A stretch of DNA of 49,828 nt from Bacillus timonensis (GTDB taxonomy: Bacteria; Bacillota; Bacilli; Bacillales; Bacillaceae_L): positions 1,540,727 through 1,590,554 of the forward strand of contig NZ_HE610985.1 in assembly GCF_000285535.1 (NCBI RefSeq). The letters run 5' to 3'. Of this stretch, positions 8,317 through 16,231 are shown one piece after another (position 1 is the stretch's first letter; each line of letters opens with the position of its first letter). A model generated the notes under the pieces. That model did not search any database. It worked only from the letters and a program-made list of their open reading frames with translations, and was not told where the DNA came from. The position numbers and the translations under genes were made by a program.

Positions 8317-8736
8317 TCACAAAAATTTCGTTAATTTTTCATATATACTTAATAATTGTTTTCTTTCTTCATCAGTCAGCCTTTCGAATAGCTTTCTACG
8401 AAGTATCTTTCCTTCTTCATTCGCTTTCGTTAACACTTCAATTCCGTGTTCGGTAATTTCTAAAAAGATAACTCTCCGGTTGGCATCATCTGGTTTTCGT
8501 ACCACTAAGCCTCTTTTTACGAGTTTATTTGATAGATGGGTTAATGTAGGGGGAGTAAGTCCAAGTGCTTTTGCAATATCAGAAGGACGGCTTTTTCCAT
8601 GAGACTTTAAGTGACCAAGTACAAGGATATGAGAGACACCTAAATCTCCCTCAAAAAATTTATTCCATTGAATGATTAAATTATTCGTGACCTTATCCAT
8701 ATTATGTAAAATTTCAAAAATTGTCTGCTCTCTCAT
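8317..8736 (-). CDS. MarR family transcriptional regulator
   Basis: A 139-residue MarR-type repressor. The winged helix is clear: SDIAKALGLTPPTLTHLSNKL (helix-turn-helix, about residues 55-75, quoted to 21 minus ends by position) and the wing DDANRRVIFLEITEHG. It is the last gene of an operon behind two short-chain dehydrogenases (70 bp gap). Twin palindromes upstream of the first dehydrogenase (10437-10463) have the SlyA/MarR form TTAG-n4-CTAA. Autorepression of the operon, relieved by an aromatic or ketone ligand, is the natural inference. Confidence 0.9.
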   Translation of the reverse strand: MREQTIFEILHNMDKVTNNLIIQWNKFFEGDLGVSHILVLGHLKSHGKSRPSDIAKALGLTPPTLTHLSNKLVKRGLVVRKPDDANRRVIFLEITEHGIEVLTKANEEGKILRRKLFERLTDEERKQLLSIYEKLTKFL

Positions 8737-8765
8737 AATGGTAGTTCCCCACTTTCGAAATATAA

Positions 8766-8790
8766 GAGCCCTTAATCAAGGTAAGGGCTC
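8766..8790. terminator. Hairpin between SDR gene and MarR gene
   Basis: GAGCCCTTA and TAAGGGCTC form a perfect 9-bp stem. The T-run (ATTTTT) is on the plus-strand side; on the transcribed minus strand the tail is only TTATATTT. It may attenuate or process the message between the dehydrogenase and the regulator. Confidence 0.4.
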
Positions 8791-8806
8791 ATTTTTAGCA
8801 TACACA

Positions 8807-9541
8807 TTATTGAGCAGAGAATCCACCGTCAATCACAATTTCTGCACCTGTAATGAAAGATGATTCATCTGAAGCTAAGAATAATGCTGCATTTGCAATA
8901 TCCCGAGGAGCGCCTAATCGTTGTAACGGTGTTGCCTGGATTAAATGACCAAGAAGTTCCTTTGATGCACTTAAAGCTTGAGTCATGGGGGTTTCAATAA
9001 TACCCGGGAATAGGGCATTTACACGGACTCCATTGCGCCCAAAGGTTGTAGCTGCAGCTTTAGATATAGCACGAACTGCACCCTTGGAGGCCGAATAATG
9101 GTTAAATCCTTGACCGATTTGTGCTGTATAAGAAGAAATGTTGATAATCGATCCTTGGCCACTAACAACCATGTATGGAGCAACATGCTTCATCCCAGCA
9201 AAAGGACCAAAACCATTGATAGAAAGCATTTTTTGCCAATCATCAATATTGATTTCATTATATGGTTTCTCTGAGGATATTCCTGCGTTATTTACTAGAA
9301 TATCAATTTTACCAAAACGTTCATTCACTTCTTTTGCTAATGCTGCCCAATCATCGTCGGAAGCAACATTTAGCTTCATTCCATAAACATTTTCGAGTTG
9401 ACTAACCTTTTCAAGTGCTGCCTCATTAATGTCTGCTGCGATGACGATTGCACCTTCTTGACTGAATAGTTGAACCATCCCTGCACCAATTCCAGAAGCT
9501 CCACCTGTAATAATTGCTACCTTGTTATCCAATCTTCCCAT
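8807..9541 (-). CDS. Short-chain dehydrogenase/reductase (SDR), second in operon
   Basis: A 244-residue classical SDR oxidoreductase. Visible motifs are the cofactor loop TGGASGIG, DIN after the second strand (Asp, indicating NAD preference), NNAG, the catalytic Ser in NISSYTA and the YSASK active site, then FPGIIETP. The ending GAEIVIDGGFSAQ is typical. ATG 9541 has better spacing to GGGAG than the in-frame ATG at 9547. It lies between another SDR gene and the MarR gene. Because the neighbouring operon looks like a ketone carboxylase, a secondary alcohol dehydrogenase role (as for 1-phenylethanol dehydrogenase) is possible, but the substrate cannot be read. Confidence 0.88.
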   Translation of the reverse strand: MGRLDNKVAIITGGASGIGAGMVQLFSQEGAIVIAADINEAALEKVSQLENVYGMKLNVASDDDWAALAKEVNERFGKIDILVNNAGISSEKPYNEINIDDWQKMLSINGFGPFAGMKHVAPYMVVSGQGSIINISSYTAQIGQGFNHYSASKGAVRAISKAAATTFGRNGVRVNALFPGIIETPMTQALSASKELLGHLIQATPLQRLGAPRDIANAALFLASDESSFITGAEIVIDGGFSAQ

Positions 9542-9596
9542 GTTCATACACTCCCTAAATGTTTTAATTGAATCGCTAACACCACGATAAGTTTAA

Positions 9597-10394
9597 CTAT
9601 TTTTTCATATAATCTTCGAAATCAGCAATACTCGGATTTGCAATATAATGCCCTCCTTCAACCTGAATGGTTTGTCCAGTAATAAATTTTGATTCATCTG
9701 ATGCTAAAAATACAACAGTGTTCCCAATATCCTCAGGCTCTCCATGGTATGGTAGCGCATTAAATTTCGCAAAAATATCCAATACCTCAGGTGTCATATT
9801 ATTTTTAGCAGCAGGTGTTAAAATTAAGCCTGGTGCAACCGCGTTACAGCGAATTTTATTTTTTCCATATTGAGTAGCAATATATTTTGTAAGAATTACT
9901 ACACCGGCTTTTGATGCTCCATATGCTGAACGAATGGAGTCACTGAAAAAGCCTGCCATCGATGCTGTATTAATAATAGAGCCACCACCAGCTTTAATCA
10001 TATGCGGAATCGCAAATCTAGTTCCAAGCAATACGCTCTTTAAATTCAAATTCATGAGGCGATCCCATTCATCGAGATCCATGTTAACAACATCCAAATC
10101 TTTCTTTAGATTTGTACTGCCAACGTTGTTGTATAAAACATTGATAGTCCCAAACTGTTTTACTGTAAATTTAATTGCCTCCTTGATAGAGTTTTCGTCC
10201 CCAGCATCAAGGAAAATCCCAACAGCTTCACCACCACGAGACTTTATATCCTGTGCAGCTGCCTTTGCTCCATCAACATTAAAATCAGCAATGACTACTT
10301 TGGCACCCTCTTTTGCTAATAATAGTGCAGAAGATAATCCAATACCTGAAGCGCCACCTGTTACTAGCGCAACTTTGTCCATTACTCTTCCCAT
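9597..10394 (-). CDS. Short-chain dehydrogenase/reductase (SDR), first in operon
   Basis: A 265-residue SDR. It has TGGASGIGLSS, an Asp at the end of strand 2 (IADFN, NAD type), NNVG in place of the common NNAG, the catalytic Ser in NTASMAG and YGASK, then VAPGLILTP. ATG 10394 follows AAAGGGG at 9 nt; an in-frame TTG at 10412 overlaps that ribosome binding site and is unlikely. It is the promoter-proximal gene of the SDR-SDR-MarR operon, and its promoter overlaps the twin palindromes. The two SDR proteins are only moderately alike, so they probably act on different substrates or stereoisomers. Confidence 0.88.
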   Translation of the reverse strand: MGRVMDKVALVTGGASGIGLSSALLLAKEGAKVVIADFNVDGAKAAAQDIKSRGGEAVGIFLDAGDENSIKEAIKFTVKQFGTINVLYNNVGSTNLKKDLDVVNMDLDEWDRLMNLNLKSVLLGTRFAIPHMIKAGGGSIINTASMAGFFSDSIRSAYGASKAGVVILTKYIATQYGKNKIRCNAVAPGLILTPAAKNNMTPEVLDIFAKFNALPYHGEPEDIGNTVVFLASDESKFITGQTIQVEGGHYIANPSIADFEDYMKK

Positions 10395-10436
10395 TTGTGA
10401 AGCCCCTTTCAAATAAAATTGTTTGCTATTTAATAA

Positions 10437-10463
10437 TTAGACATCTAACTATTAGGCACCTAA
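10437..10463 (-). promoter_or_regulatory. Twin MarR/SlyA-like operators
   Basis: Two perfect 12-bp palindromes, TTAGACATCTAA (10437-10448) and TTAGGCACCTAA (10452-10463), lie 15 bp apart start to start. They sit directly downstream of the -10 box of the SDR operon promoter. The form matches the SlyA/MarR box TTAGCAAGCTAA, and the operon ends with a MarR gene. Confidence 0.65.
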
Positions 10464-10492
10464 ATACTAACAGAACCGTTTCTATATTGCAA
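10464..10492 (-). promoter_or_regulatory. Promoter of the SDR-SDR-MarR operon
   Basis: On the minus strand TTGCAA (10492-10487) and TAGTAT (10469-10464) are 17 bp apart, a fair vegetative promoter. The operators follow immediately. Confidence 0.5.
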
Positions 10493-10549
10493 CCACAATA
10501 TTTTGTAGTATTTGTGTATTTTAGCTCTTTGAACTCTGTTTATATTCGC

Positions 10550-10580
10550 AAAAAAGGGCTGAAGTTTTTCACTTCACCCC
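10550..10580 (-). terminator. Terminator of the carboxylase operon
   Basis: On the minus strand GGGGTGAAGT and ACTTCAGCCC pair over 10 bp with one mismatch, followed by TTTTTT. It separates the carboxylase-like operon from the SDR operon. Confidence 0.75.
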
Positions 10581-10669
10581 CATCTTACTCATATATTTAG
10601 GTCGTTGGGAAAAGCATCCTATCCCATGAGAAATATGATACGACGATGGATTCCCCTTCCTACCCACGA

Positions 10670-11611
10670 TTAAAGCCAGTTTTCCTCATTACAAATCATT
10701 GCAATTTTTTCTTGAAGATTGTTTAAATTTAGTTCTAAATCAAGTGGTTGGCTAGAAGATAAAAACATTCTTCTTTTTTTGTTTTCTTTCCACAAAGAAA
10801 CGAACTGAGTAAGTTCTAAATTTTCTTCCCATATTGAAGTTGGGAGTGCAATGCCTTTTGTTTTCACTGAAGGAGTAATCGCAATGAATTTCCTTGATCC
10901 TAAGACAACATCTGGTAAATAGCTTGAGGATTCAAATGCATCAACACTGGACGATAAGCGCAAAATGCCAAAAATATTGTAATATTTAATGACATTGAAT
11001 AGTGGTTTATAAACGTCCTTACATTCTTCCCATAATGCGGGATCTAACAAATCTTCATTAATAAGAATTCCGTCCACCTTTGCATCGCCGAATGCCTTAC
11101 AAAGTCCTATCATGGCTTGTATTATTTCTTCAGCCCGCTTTTTCTTTAATGCTAGATCTGAATTGATTTCTGACCCATAAAGAGTTTTGAGAATGGTAAC
11201 AGGACCAGTTATAGTTGCGATAATCGGTAAATCTTTCCCTTGAACTTTGACCAATCGCTCCACCACTTCTTTTACAACTGGTATTCTTCCTCTTTCCAAA
11301 AAGTCGCCTACTAATAATTCCTGAGAGATTGGTACTTTAATTACACTAGGCATTTCTTGATCCTTCCATTCAACAGTTCCACCAAACGCTTCTGCTTCCA
11401 ATGAACAATCTGCTGGTAAAATAAGCGCATCATAGCCTAGAAGTTTTTGAGTATTCACCAATGCCGAATAAAAGGTGTTGGCATCTTGTAATATCGAAGG
11501 GATGGATACTTGATCTACTTTTGTTAAATACGTACCTACCAATGGGAGAAAAGGAGGTCGAGTGACAGCCCGACCTTTAAAAAACTTTTGAACTAATTCT
11601 TTTTTATCCAT
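10670..11611 (-). CDS. Uroporphyrinogen decarboxylase (URO-D)-like protein, carboxylase operon
   Basis: A 313-residue protein with the look of the URO-D/methylcobamide methyltransferase fold. It has the opening KGRAVTRPPFLPLVG, the region GYDALILPADCSLEAEAFGG (about residues 80-99), a TGPVTIL motif and a late barrel ending. It is not HemE, because the arginine-rich substrate motif of HemE is absent, and I see no His-x-Cys zinc site of cobalamin methyltransferases. It is the last gene of the carboxylase-like operon, 27 bp after the HyuB-like gene, with ribosome binding site AAGGAG. Its mass (about 35 kDa) is close to the fifth, epsilon subunit (34 kDa) of acetophenone carboxylase. I could not establish homology to it. 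Confidence 0.65.
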   Translation of the reverse strand: MDKKELVQKFFKGRAVTRPPFLPLVGTYLTKVDQVSIPSILQDANTFYSALVNTQKLLGYDALILPADCSLEAEAFGGTVEWKDQEMPSVIKVPISQELLVGDFLERGRIPVVKEVVERLVKVQGKDLPIIATITGPVTILKTLYGSEINSDLALKKKRAEEIIQAMIGLCKAFGDAKVDGILINEDLLDPALWEECKDVYKPLFNVIKYYNIFGILRLSSSVDAFESSSYLPDVVLGSRKFIAITPSVKTKGIALPTSIWEENLELTQFVSLWKENKKRRMFLSSSQPLDLELNLNNLQEKIAMICNEENWL

Positions 11612-11638
11612 AAAAGAACTCCTTCATTTTTACAGATT

Positions 11639-13690
11639 TTACATACGGACAATTTGGCGTGTAGGCTTTGCATCCGGCCAGCTGCCATAGTAGATAAGTG
11701 CTTCTTCTGGTGGTTGCTTTGTGGACCATTCAACCATAAATTCATCGTAGCTTTTTCCTCGCGCTAGTCGATTCTGTTTTTCCGCTTCTCTTAGTTTTTC
11801 TGTTTTTTCCTCATCTAAAGTAAGCTTTTCACGGTCATAGGACACTTTATATACATTCTCAGCTACCCAATCCGAAATAAGCTCATCCTTTAAGTCCTTG
11901 ATTACATTTTCCGGATCACGATCAAGCACATCACCATATCCACCACCACCGGTTGAATTTGCTACATAGATATCTCCATCAATGACTGGTGCTGCCGGAC
12001 GTGGTGCACGCTCTACCATGTAATCTCCCTCAATTGAACGATTTTTTACAAGGTCCGTCGTATCGACAGGAATATCAGCATCACCATTTTTCATTTTCTC
12101 AAAGTAATTTGCATTCACAATCTTAATACCTGGATGTGACGGAGGTGGATATCCGCCAAATAAACCCTGTGTGATTGGAACTTTATGATGTTTAATAATA
12201 GATTGATAAACTAAGAATGGGACGCCTTTTACAGCCCATGCCACATTCGTTCCTGCCCCACCACGATATTTTCCAAAACCACCTGAATCCTTCCAATGCT
12301 TAAAGTACAAATGTACATGTGGCTGCTCATTCTCCATATCTTCTACATCCGGAGCTTTCCCCCACCAGCCCCAAGGGAAACCAAAGGAGTTATCTCCATC
12401 TCGATTTGTTCTAGCTCCACTGCCTTCACTATTCAGTACGTTTGCAAGCATATCAGCAAATGGAACTCCCCATTGGTTTTGACCCGCGATTACTACTGCA
12501 CAACCACCTGCACCGTAGCCACTTGTTGAAAGTTCGTTTACACCACTTGCATAAAGCATTTTTGCAAAAGCATTCGATGTTGTTGATAATACACAGCTGT
12601 TGGTAATCGGTGAGTTCGCAACCGAAGCATCTACACTCGCATTTAAAAACGTACCTTGTGGAACAATTACCTTTATGGAAGAAAATATACCAGATGATGT
12701 TGGTAAGTCTGCAAAAGGGACACCAAATAAATAGATTGCAATATGTGCACGAACGATGTGCATAAAACTATTAAATGAGCCATCATTTTCAGGTGATGAA
12801 CCTGTGAAATCAAATGTAAGGGAGTCCCCCTTTTTTGTTAACGTGAGGGCACAACGCATCAATGAGTCTGTTGTTCCCATTGTATCCATGAATGAAACCG
12901 AACGGTAAACGCCATCCTGCCAGCTTGAAATGCGTTTACGAGCCCCTTCTTCAGCAACGATTAACATTTTTCTCATCACGCCAACAACTAAATCTACTCC
13001 CTTTTTTTCTATTAATTGTTGGACACGAACCCGCAAACGATCACATGCGGCTACACGAGCTTTTGTATCAATAATCTGCATTCTTGGAGCTCTAGATACC
13101 ATATTTGCCATCATATTCAACATATCATTTCTAATTTCATAGTTTTCACCAATTTTAATTGGCGGTAATTTCATTCCTTCATCTGCTCGAGACTTTGCTG
13201 TTAGCGGCATACCACCTGGTTCAATAGCACCTGTTTCTGGCTGATGCACCGCTGCTGCGGACCAAGCAACCAGTTCACCATTATGGAAAATTGGCATAAC
13301 CGCAACTTGGTCTGGGTTATGAACTCCCCCATAGAGCGCCTCGTTTGCATAGAAAATATCTCCTTCTTTAATACCAATTGTAGGGTCATCCTTATAATGC
13401 TTAAGAATGTATTTAATTCCAATTTGAGTCGTAACAGCATGTAGATATACCCCACAATAGGCAGCAACAAGATCTCCTTTTGCTGTATATAAGCCTACAA
13501 CAATATCCCCTGAGTGAAGCATGGAGGACACTCCTATTTTCGTTAACACTTCTTTAGCTTCGAGCACTAATTGGTTTAATTTTTCACTATAAATTTCATA
13601 TTCGCCAGGCTTTAACCCTTCAAGGGACATCTGTTCAAATTCATCTATTGGTTCTGGATGGATTCGTTCATTAATTCCAAAATCAATCAT
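11639..13690 (-). CDS. HyuB-like subunit of an acetophenone carboxylase-type enzyme
   Basis: A 683-residue hydantoinase B/oxoprolinase family protein. Recognisable stretches are LHSGDIVVGLYTAKGDLVA near residue 60, GDIFYANEALYGGVHNPD, and PGGMPL and a glycine-rich GSGARTNRDGD-type region late. In this superfamily the HyuB-like chain carries the carboxylation or hydrolysis site and works with HyuA-like ATPase chains. Its size fits the 75-kDa delta subunit of acetophenone carboxylase. The start overlaps the stop of the upstream HyuA-like gene (ATGA, 13687-13690), so the two are translationally coupled. N-methylhydantoinase, 5-oxoprolinase or acetone carboxylase are the alternatives; the two HyuA-type partners favour the acetophenone type. 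Confidence 0.82.
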   Translation of the reverse strand: MIDFGINERIHPEPIDEFEQMSLEGLKPGEYEIYSEKLNQLVLEAKEVLTKIGVSSMLHSGDIVVGLYTAKGDLVAAYCGVYLHAVTTQIGIKYILKHYKDDPTIGIKEGDIFYANEALYGGVHNPDQVAVMPIFHNGELVAWSAAAVHQPETGAIEPGGMPLTAKSRADEGMKLPPIKIGENYEIRNDMLNMMANMVSRAPRMQIIDTKARVAACDRLRVRVQQLIEKKGVDLVVGVMRKMLIVAEEGARKRISSWQDGVYRSVSFMDTMGTTDSLMRCALTLTKKGDSLTFDFTGSSPENDGSFNSFMHIVRAHIAIYLFGVPFADLPTSSGIFSSIKVIVPQGTFLNASVDASVANSPITNSCVLSTTSNAFAKMLYASGVNELSTSGYGAGGCAVVIAGQNQWGVPFADMLANVLNSEGSGARTNRDGDNSFGFPWGWWGKAPDVEDMENEQPHVHLYFKHWKDSGGFGKYRGGAGTNVAWAVKGVPFLVYQSIIKHHKVPITQGLFGGYPPPSHPGIKIVNANYFEKMKNGDADIPVDTTDLVKNRSIEGDYMVERAPRPAAPVIDGDIYVANSTGGGGYGDVLDRDPENVIKDLKDELISDWVAENVYKVSYDREKLTLDEEKTEKLREAEKQNRLARGKSYDEFMVEWSTKQPPEEALIYYGSWPDAKPTRQIVRM

Positions 13691-15852
13691 GCCGTTACCC
13701 CCTCAACCATTTTCTTTTCAATGACACCATTTAAATATTGATCAACTGAATAAACCACATTCGGTGGTATTACAACCGTTGTATGTGGTGATTCTATTAA
13801 AGCAGGACCTTCAATTTTATTGCCGCTTCTTAAGTCTTCAAGTTGATAAATGTTCGTGTCGACAAACCCTCCAAGTTCTGGCCAGTACGCTTTTCGAGTT
13901 CCTTTGATGGCATGGCTTCCATCTTCACTCACTGATTCATGTTGAATAAACTGAAATTTCTCCTGTGGAACGATTGCTTTTAATACAATATTTTCAATTT
14001 CTACTCCACCTTCAGGGTAAACTGCAATAGAACTATATGCATTCGAGTATTCTTCTGTAAAATTATCCCAAAGATTTTGTACATCCTCAGGGCTATTTAA
14101 GAAGAGTGTAGGTGAAACAGCTCTCTTAATATTTAGCTGTCCACCATATTTCATATCTAGCTCCAATTGATAGTGAATATCTTCTGCATTAAATCCTTCG
14201 CCCGTAATATCCCGAATTGCTTTTTCCTGTAAACTACGTACAACCGAATTAAGAGTTTCATAATCGGTTAAAAACTTCTTAGTTCCAGGCTCTAGTAGAA
14301 TGATGTGTTTTGATTGCTCATAAATGTGCATGACGTCCATCATGGAAGATGAAAAGGCACAGAAAACAGGTGATTGTTGTAGAACAATTGTTTTTGGAAT
14401 ATCTGCATCAAACCCAAAACCAGCTCCATGTACAGGACCGCCACCACCTAAAGCAAATAGCACGAAATCTTTTGGGTCATTTCCTTGAAGTGACGTTTCT
14501 TTCTGAATAATATTTGCCATATTTCCATCGCAAACTTTTTTAATGAGATAAGCAGCTTCATAAACGTCTACACCTAATGGCTTAGCAATCTTTTCTTCTA
14601 TCACTTGTTTTGCTTTTTCAATATTTAATGTTAAATTGCCTCCATGAAAATAATCCGGATTTAGATAACCTAACACAAGGTCTGCGTCTGTAACTGTTGG
14701 CTCGGTTCCTCCTTGATCATAAGCTACTGGACCTGGAAAACTTCCTGCACTTCGAGGACCAACCTCTAGCCTTCCGCCCAGTACATCGTTAATCCATGCA
14801 ATTGAGCCCCCACCAGTTCCAATTGATTTACTCTCAAGCATTGTCATATCAACAAGCCAACGGTCTATAACTGGTTTAAATTGATAATTATTGGTTTCAC
14901 CGTCTACAACAAGCCCGATGTCAAAGCTTGTGCCACCCATATCCGTAACTACGATATTAGGGTAATCATAAAGTTTACCAATTTGATTACTTCCTATAAT
15001 TCCAGCCACAGGACCACCATTATATGTGTTAACGGCTGATGTACGGAAAACCTCTGCCATTCCTCCAGTATTGTGAACCATCAATAGTGGATTCCTGTAC
15101 CCCAAATCACGTAATTCGTCCCCAATATTAGATAACTCTTCTGCCATAGCTTGGTGAAGATAAGCATTTAAAATTGCCATATTAGAGCGAGTATATTCAT
15201 ATCTCTTCGGCATGACCTCGCTCGAAAGAACGACTGGCATGTTCCCGAGATAATATTCAGGGTATTCCTCTTCGATAAGTTCCTTTATTCTCTTTTCGTG
15301 TATAGGGTTTTTAAAGGACCATAAAGTAGATACGACAAACCCCATTACTCCTTGGTCGACTAAGTATTGAAGTTTATCTTTAAAATCTTCTTCATCAAGT
15401 GGACGTAGTACTTCTCCTGTATAATCAATTCGCTCTTTAACGCCTACTACATTTTCTCTCGGAATTAATGGAATCGGTTTGCTTACTTCGGCAATTTTCC
15501 GGCTTTCTAGTGAACTAATGCCATCTTGCCATTGGCTTCCCTTTCCGATATAGAGCATATCCTCATAACCTTCAGTAGTAATAAAACCAAGCTTGGGTCC
15601 TTTTCGTTCGATTAATTTGTTCATCGCAACTGTTGTGGAATACCGAATCATATCTGTCTCTTCCAATAATTCATCAATAGCTAAATCAAGAAGATCTGCT
15701 CCATTTTCTATAGCTTTAATGAAACCTACTGATAAGTCATAACCAGTTGTTGGACTTTTAGATATAACAGATTGATTTCCGTATCGGATAAAGCAATCTG
15801 TAAACGTTCCCCCGATATCAATATCGATTGTCGCCCTACTTTTTTTTGTCAT
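13687..15852 (-). CDS. HyuA-like ATPase subunit (larger, 721 aa)
   Basis: A hydantoinase A/oxoprolinase family ATPase with an actin-like nucleotide fold. The first phosphate motif is DIDIGGTFTDCF at the N-terminus and the second is TDMGGTSFDIGLV at about residue 304. A late FALGGGGPVHGAG is the third typical loop. It would phosphorylate a ketone enol or bicarbonate at ATP cost in a carboxylase. ATG 15852 follows AAAGGAGG. Its size suits the large HyuA-type (gamma, about 80-87 kDa) subunit of acetophenone carboxylase. It lies 14 bp after the zinc-ribbon subunit and overlaps the HyuB-like gene. Confidence 0.83.
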   Translation of the reverse strand: MTKKSRATIDIDIGGTFTDCFIRYGNQSVISKSPTTGYDLSVGFIKAIENGADLLDLAIDELLEETDMIRYSTTVAMNKLIERKGPKLGFITTEGYEDMLYIGKGSQWQDGISSLESRKIAEVSKPIPLIPRENVVGVKERIDYTGEVLRPLDEEDFKDKLQYLVDQGVMGFVVSTLWSFKNPIHEKRIKELIEEEYPEYYLGNMPVVLSSEVMPKRYEYTRSNMAILNAYLHQAMAEELSNIGDELRDLGYRNPLLMVHNTGGMAEVFRTSAVNTYNGGPVAGIIGSNQIGKLYDYPNIVVTDMGGTSFDIGLVVDGETNNYQFKPVIDRWLVDMTMLESKSIGTGGGSIAWINDVLGGRLEVGPRSAGSFPGPVAYDQGGTEPTVTDADLVLGYLNPDYFHGGNLTLNIEKAKQVIEEKIAKPLGVDVYEAAYLIKKVCDGNMANIIQKETSLQGNDPKDFVLFALGGGGPVHGAGFGFDADIPKTIVLQQSPVFCAFSSSMMDVMHIYEQSKHIILLEPGTKKFLTDYETLNSVVRSLQEKAIRDITGEGFNAEDIHYQLELDMKYGGQLNIKRAVSPTLFLNSPEDVQNLWDNFTEEYSNAYSSIAVYPEGGVEIENIVLKAIVPQEKFQFIQHESVSEDGSHAIKGTRKAYWPELGGFVDTNIYQLEDLRSGNKIEGPALIESPHTTVVIPPNVVYSVDQYLNGVIEKKMVEGVTA

Positions 15853-15866
15853 GAATTCTTCCTCCT

Positions 15867-16229
15867 TTACACATTTTTAAATACTTTCAACTGTTGTTTT
15901 TCTTCTTCAACAGCTTTTTGTTTCAATGCTTCTAAATCAACTTGAATGTCATGTGTAATTGGATGTCCTGGTGCAAGAACCTCTGTTTCCACCAATGTAC
16001 CGCAGCCTGGGCAATAAAATTCAACTAAACGAACCCAATTTGCATCTGGAGAGAACGTGTAATCTCCCTCTACATGTGGTTGATGAATTTCACTTGGATC
16101 ACGGTCATAAATAAGGCAGCCTTTCTTGTAATTCTCATGTGCTGAATTTAATTCATGATCACATTTCTCACAAACCCATACTTCTTTATCTAAATCAACA
16201 GCAATATATTCAGTTATCTTTTTTCTCAT
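15867..16229 (-). CDS. Small zinc-ribbon subunit (acetone/acetophenone carboxylase small-subunit type)
   Basis: A 120-residue protein with two Cys pairs, VCEKCDHE (residues about 19-22) and FYCPGCGTLVE (about 80-83), which would form a zinc ribbon. Between them is an acidic segment with a WVRLVEFYC lead-in. Its place between two HyuA-like genes and its size (about 13.5 kDa) correspond to the 15-kDa subunit of acetophenone carboxylase and resemble the gamma subunit of acetone carboxylases. ATG 16229 is 2 nt after the stop of the upstream gene, with GGAGGTGTAAGG as ribosome binding site. Simple hydantoinases and oxoprolinases lack such a subunit, so it is the strongest local pointer to a carboxylase. 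Confidence 0.78.
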   Translation of the reverse strand: MRKKITEYIAVDLDKEVWVCEKCDHELNSAHENYKKGCLIYDRDPSEIHQPHVEGDYTFSPDANWVRLVEFYCPGCGTLVETEVLAPGHPITHDIQVDLEALKQKAVEEEKQQLKVFKNV

Positions 16230-16231
16230 CC

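Noticed and set aside
12892-13142. Open frames on the plus strand inside the HyuB-like gene
   Set aside because: They are shadows of a clear long coding frame on the other strand.
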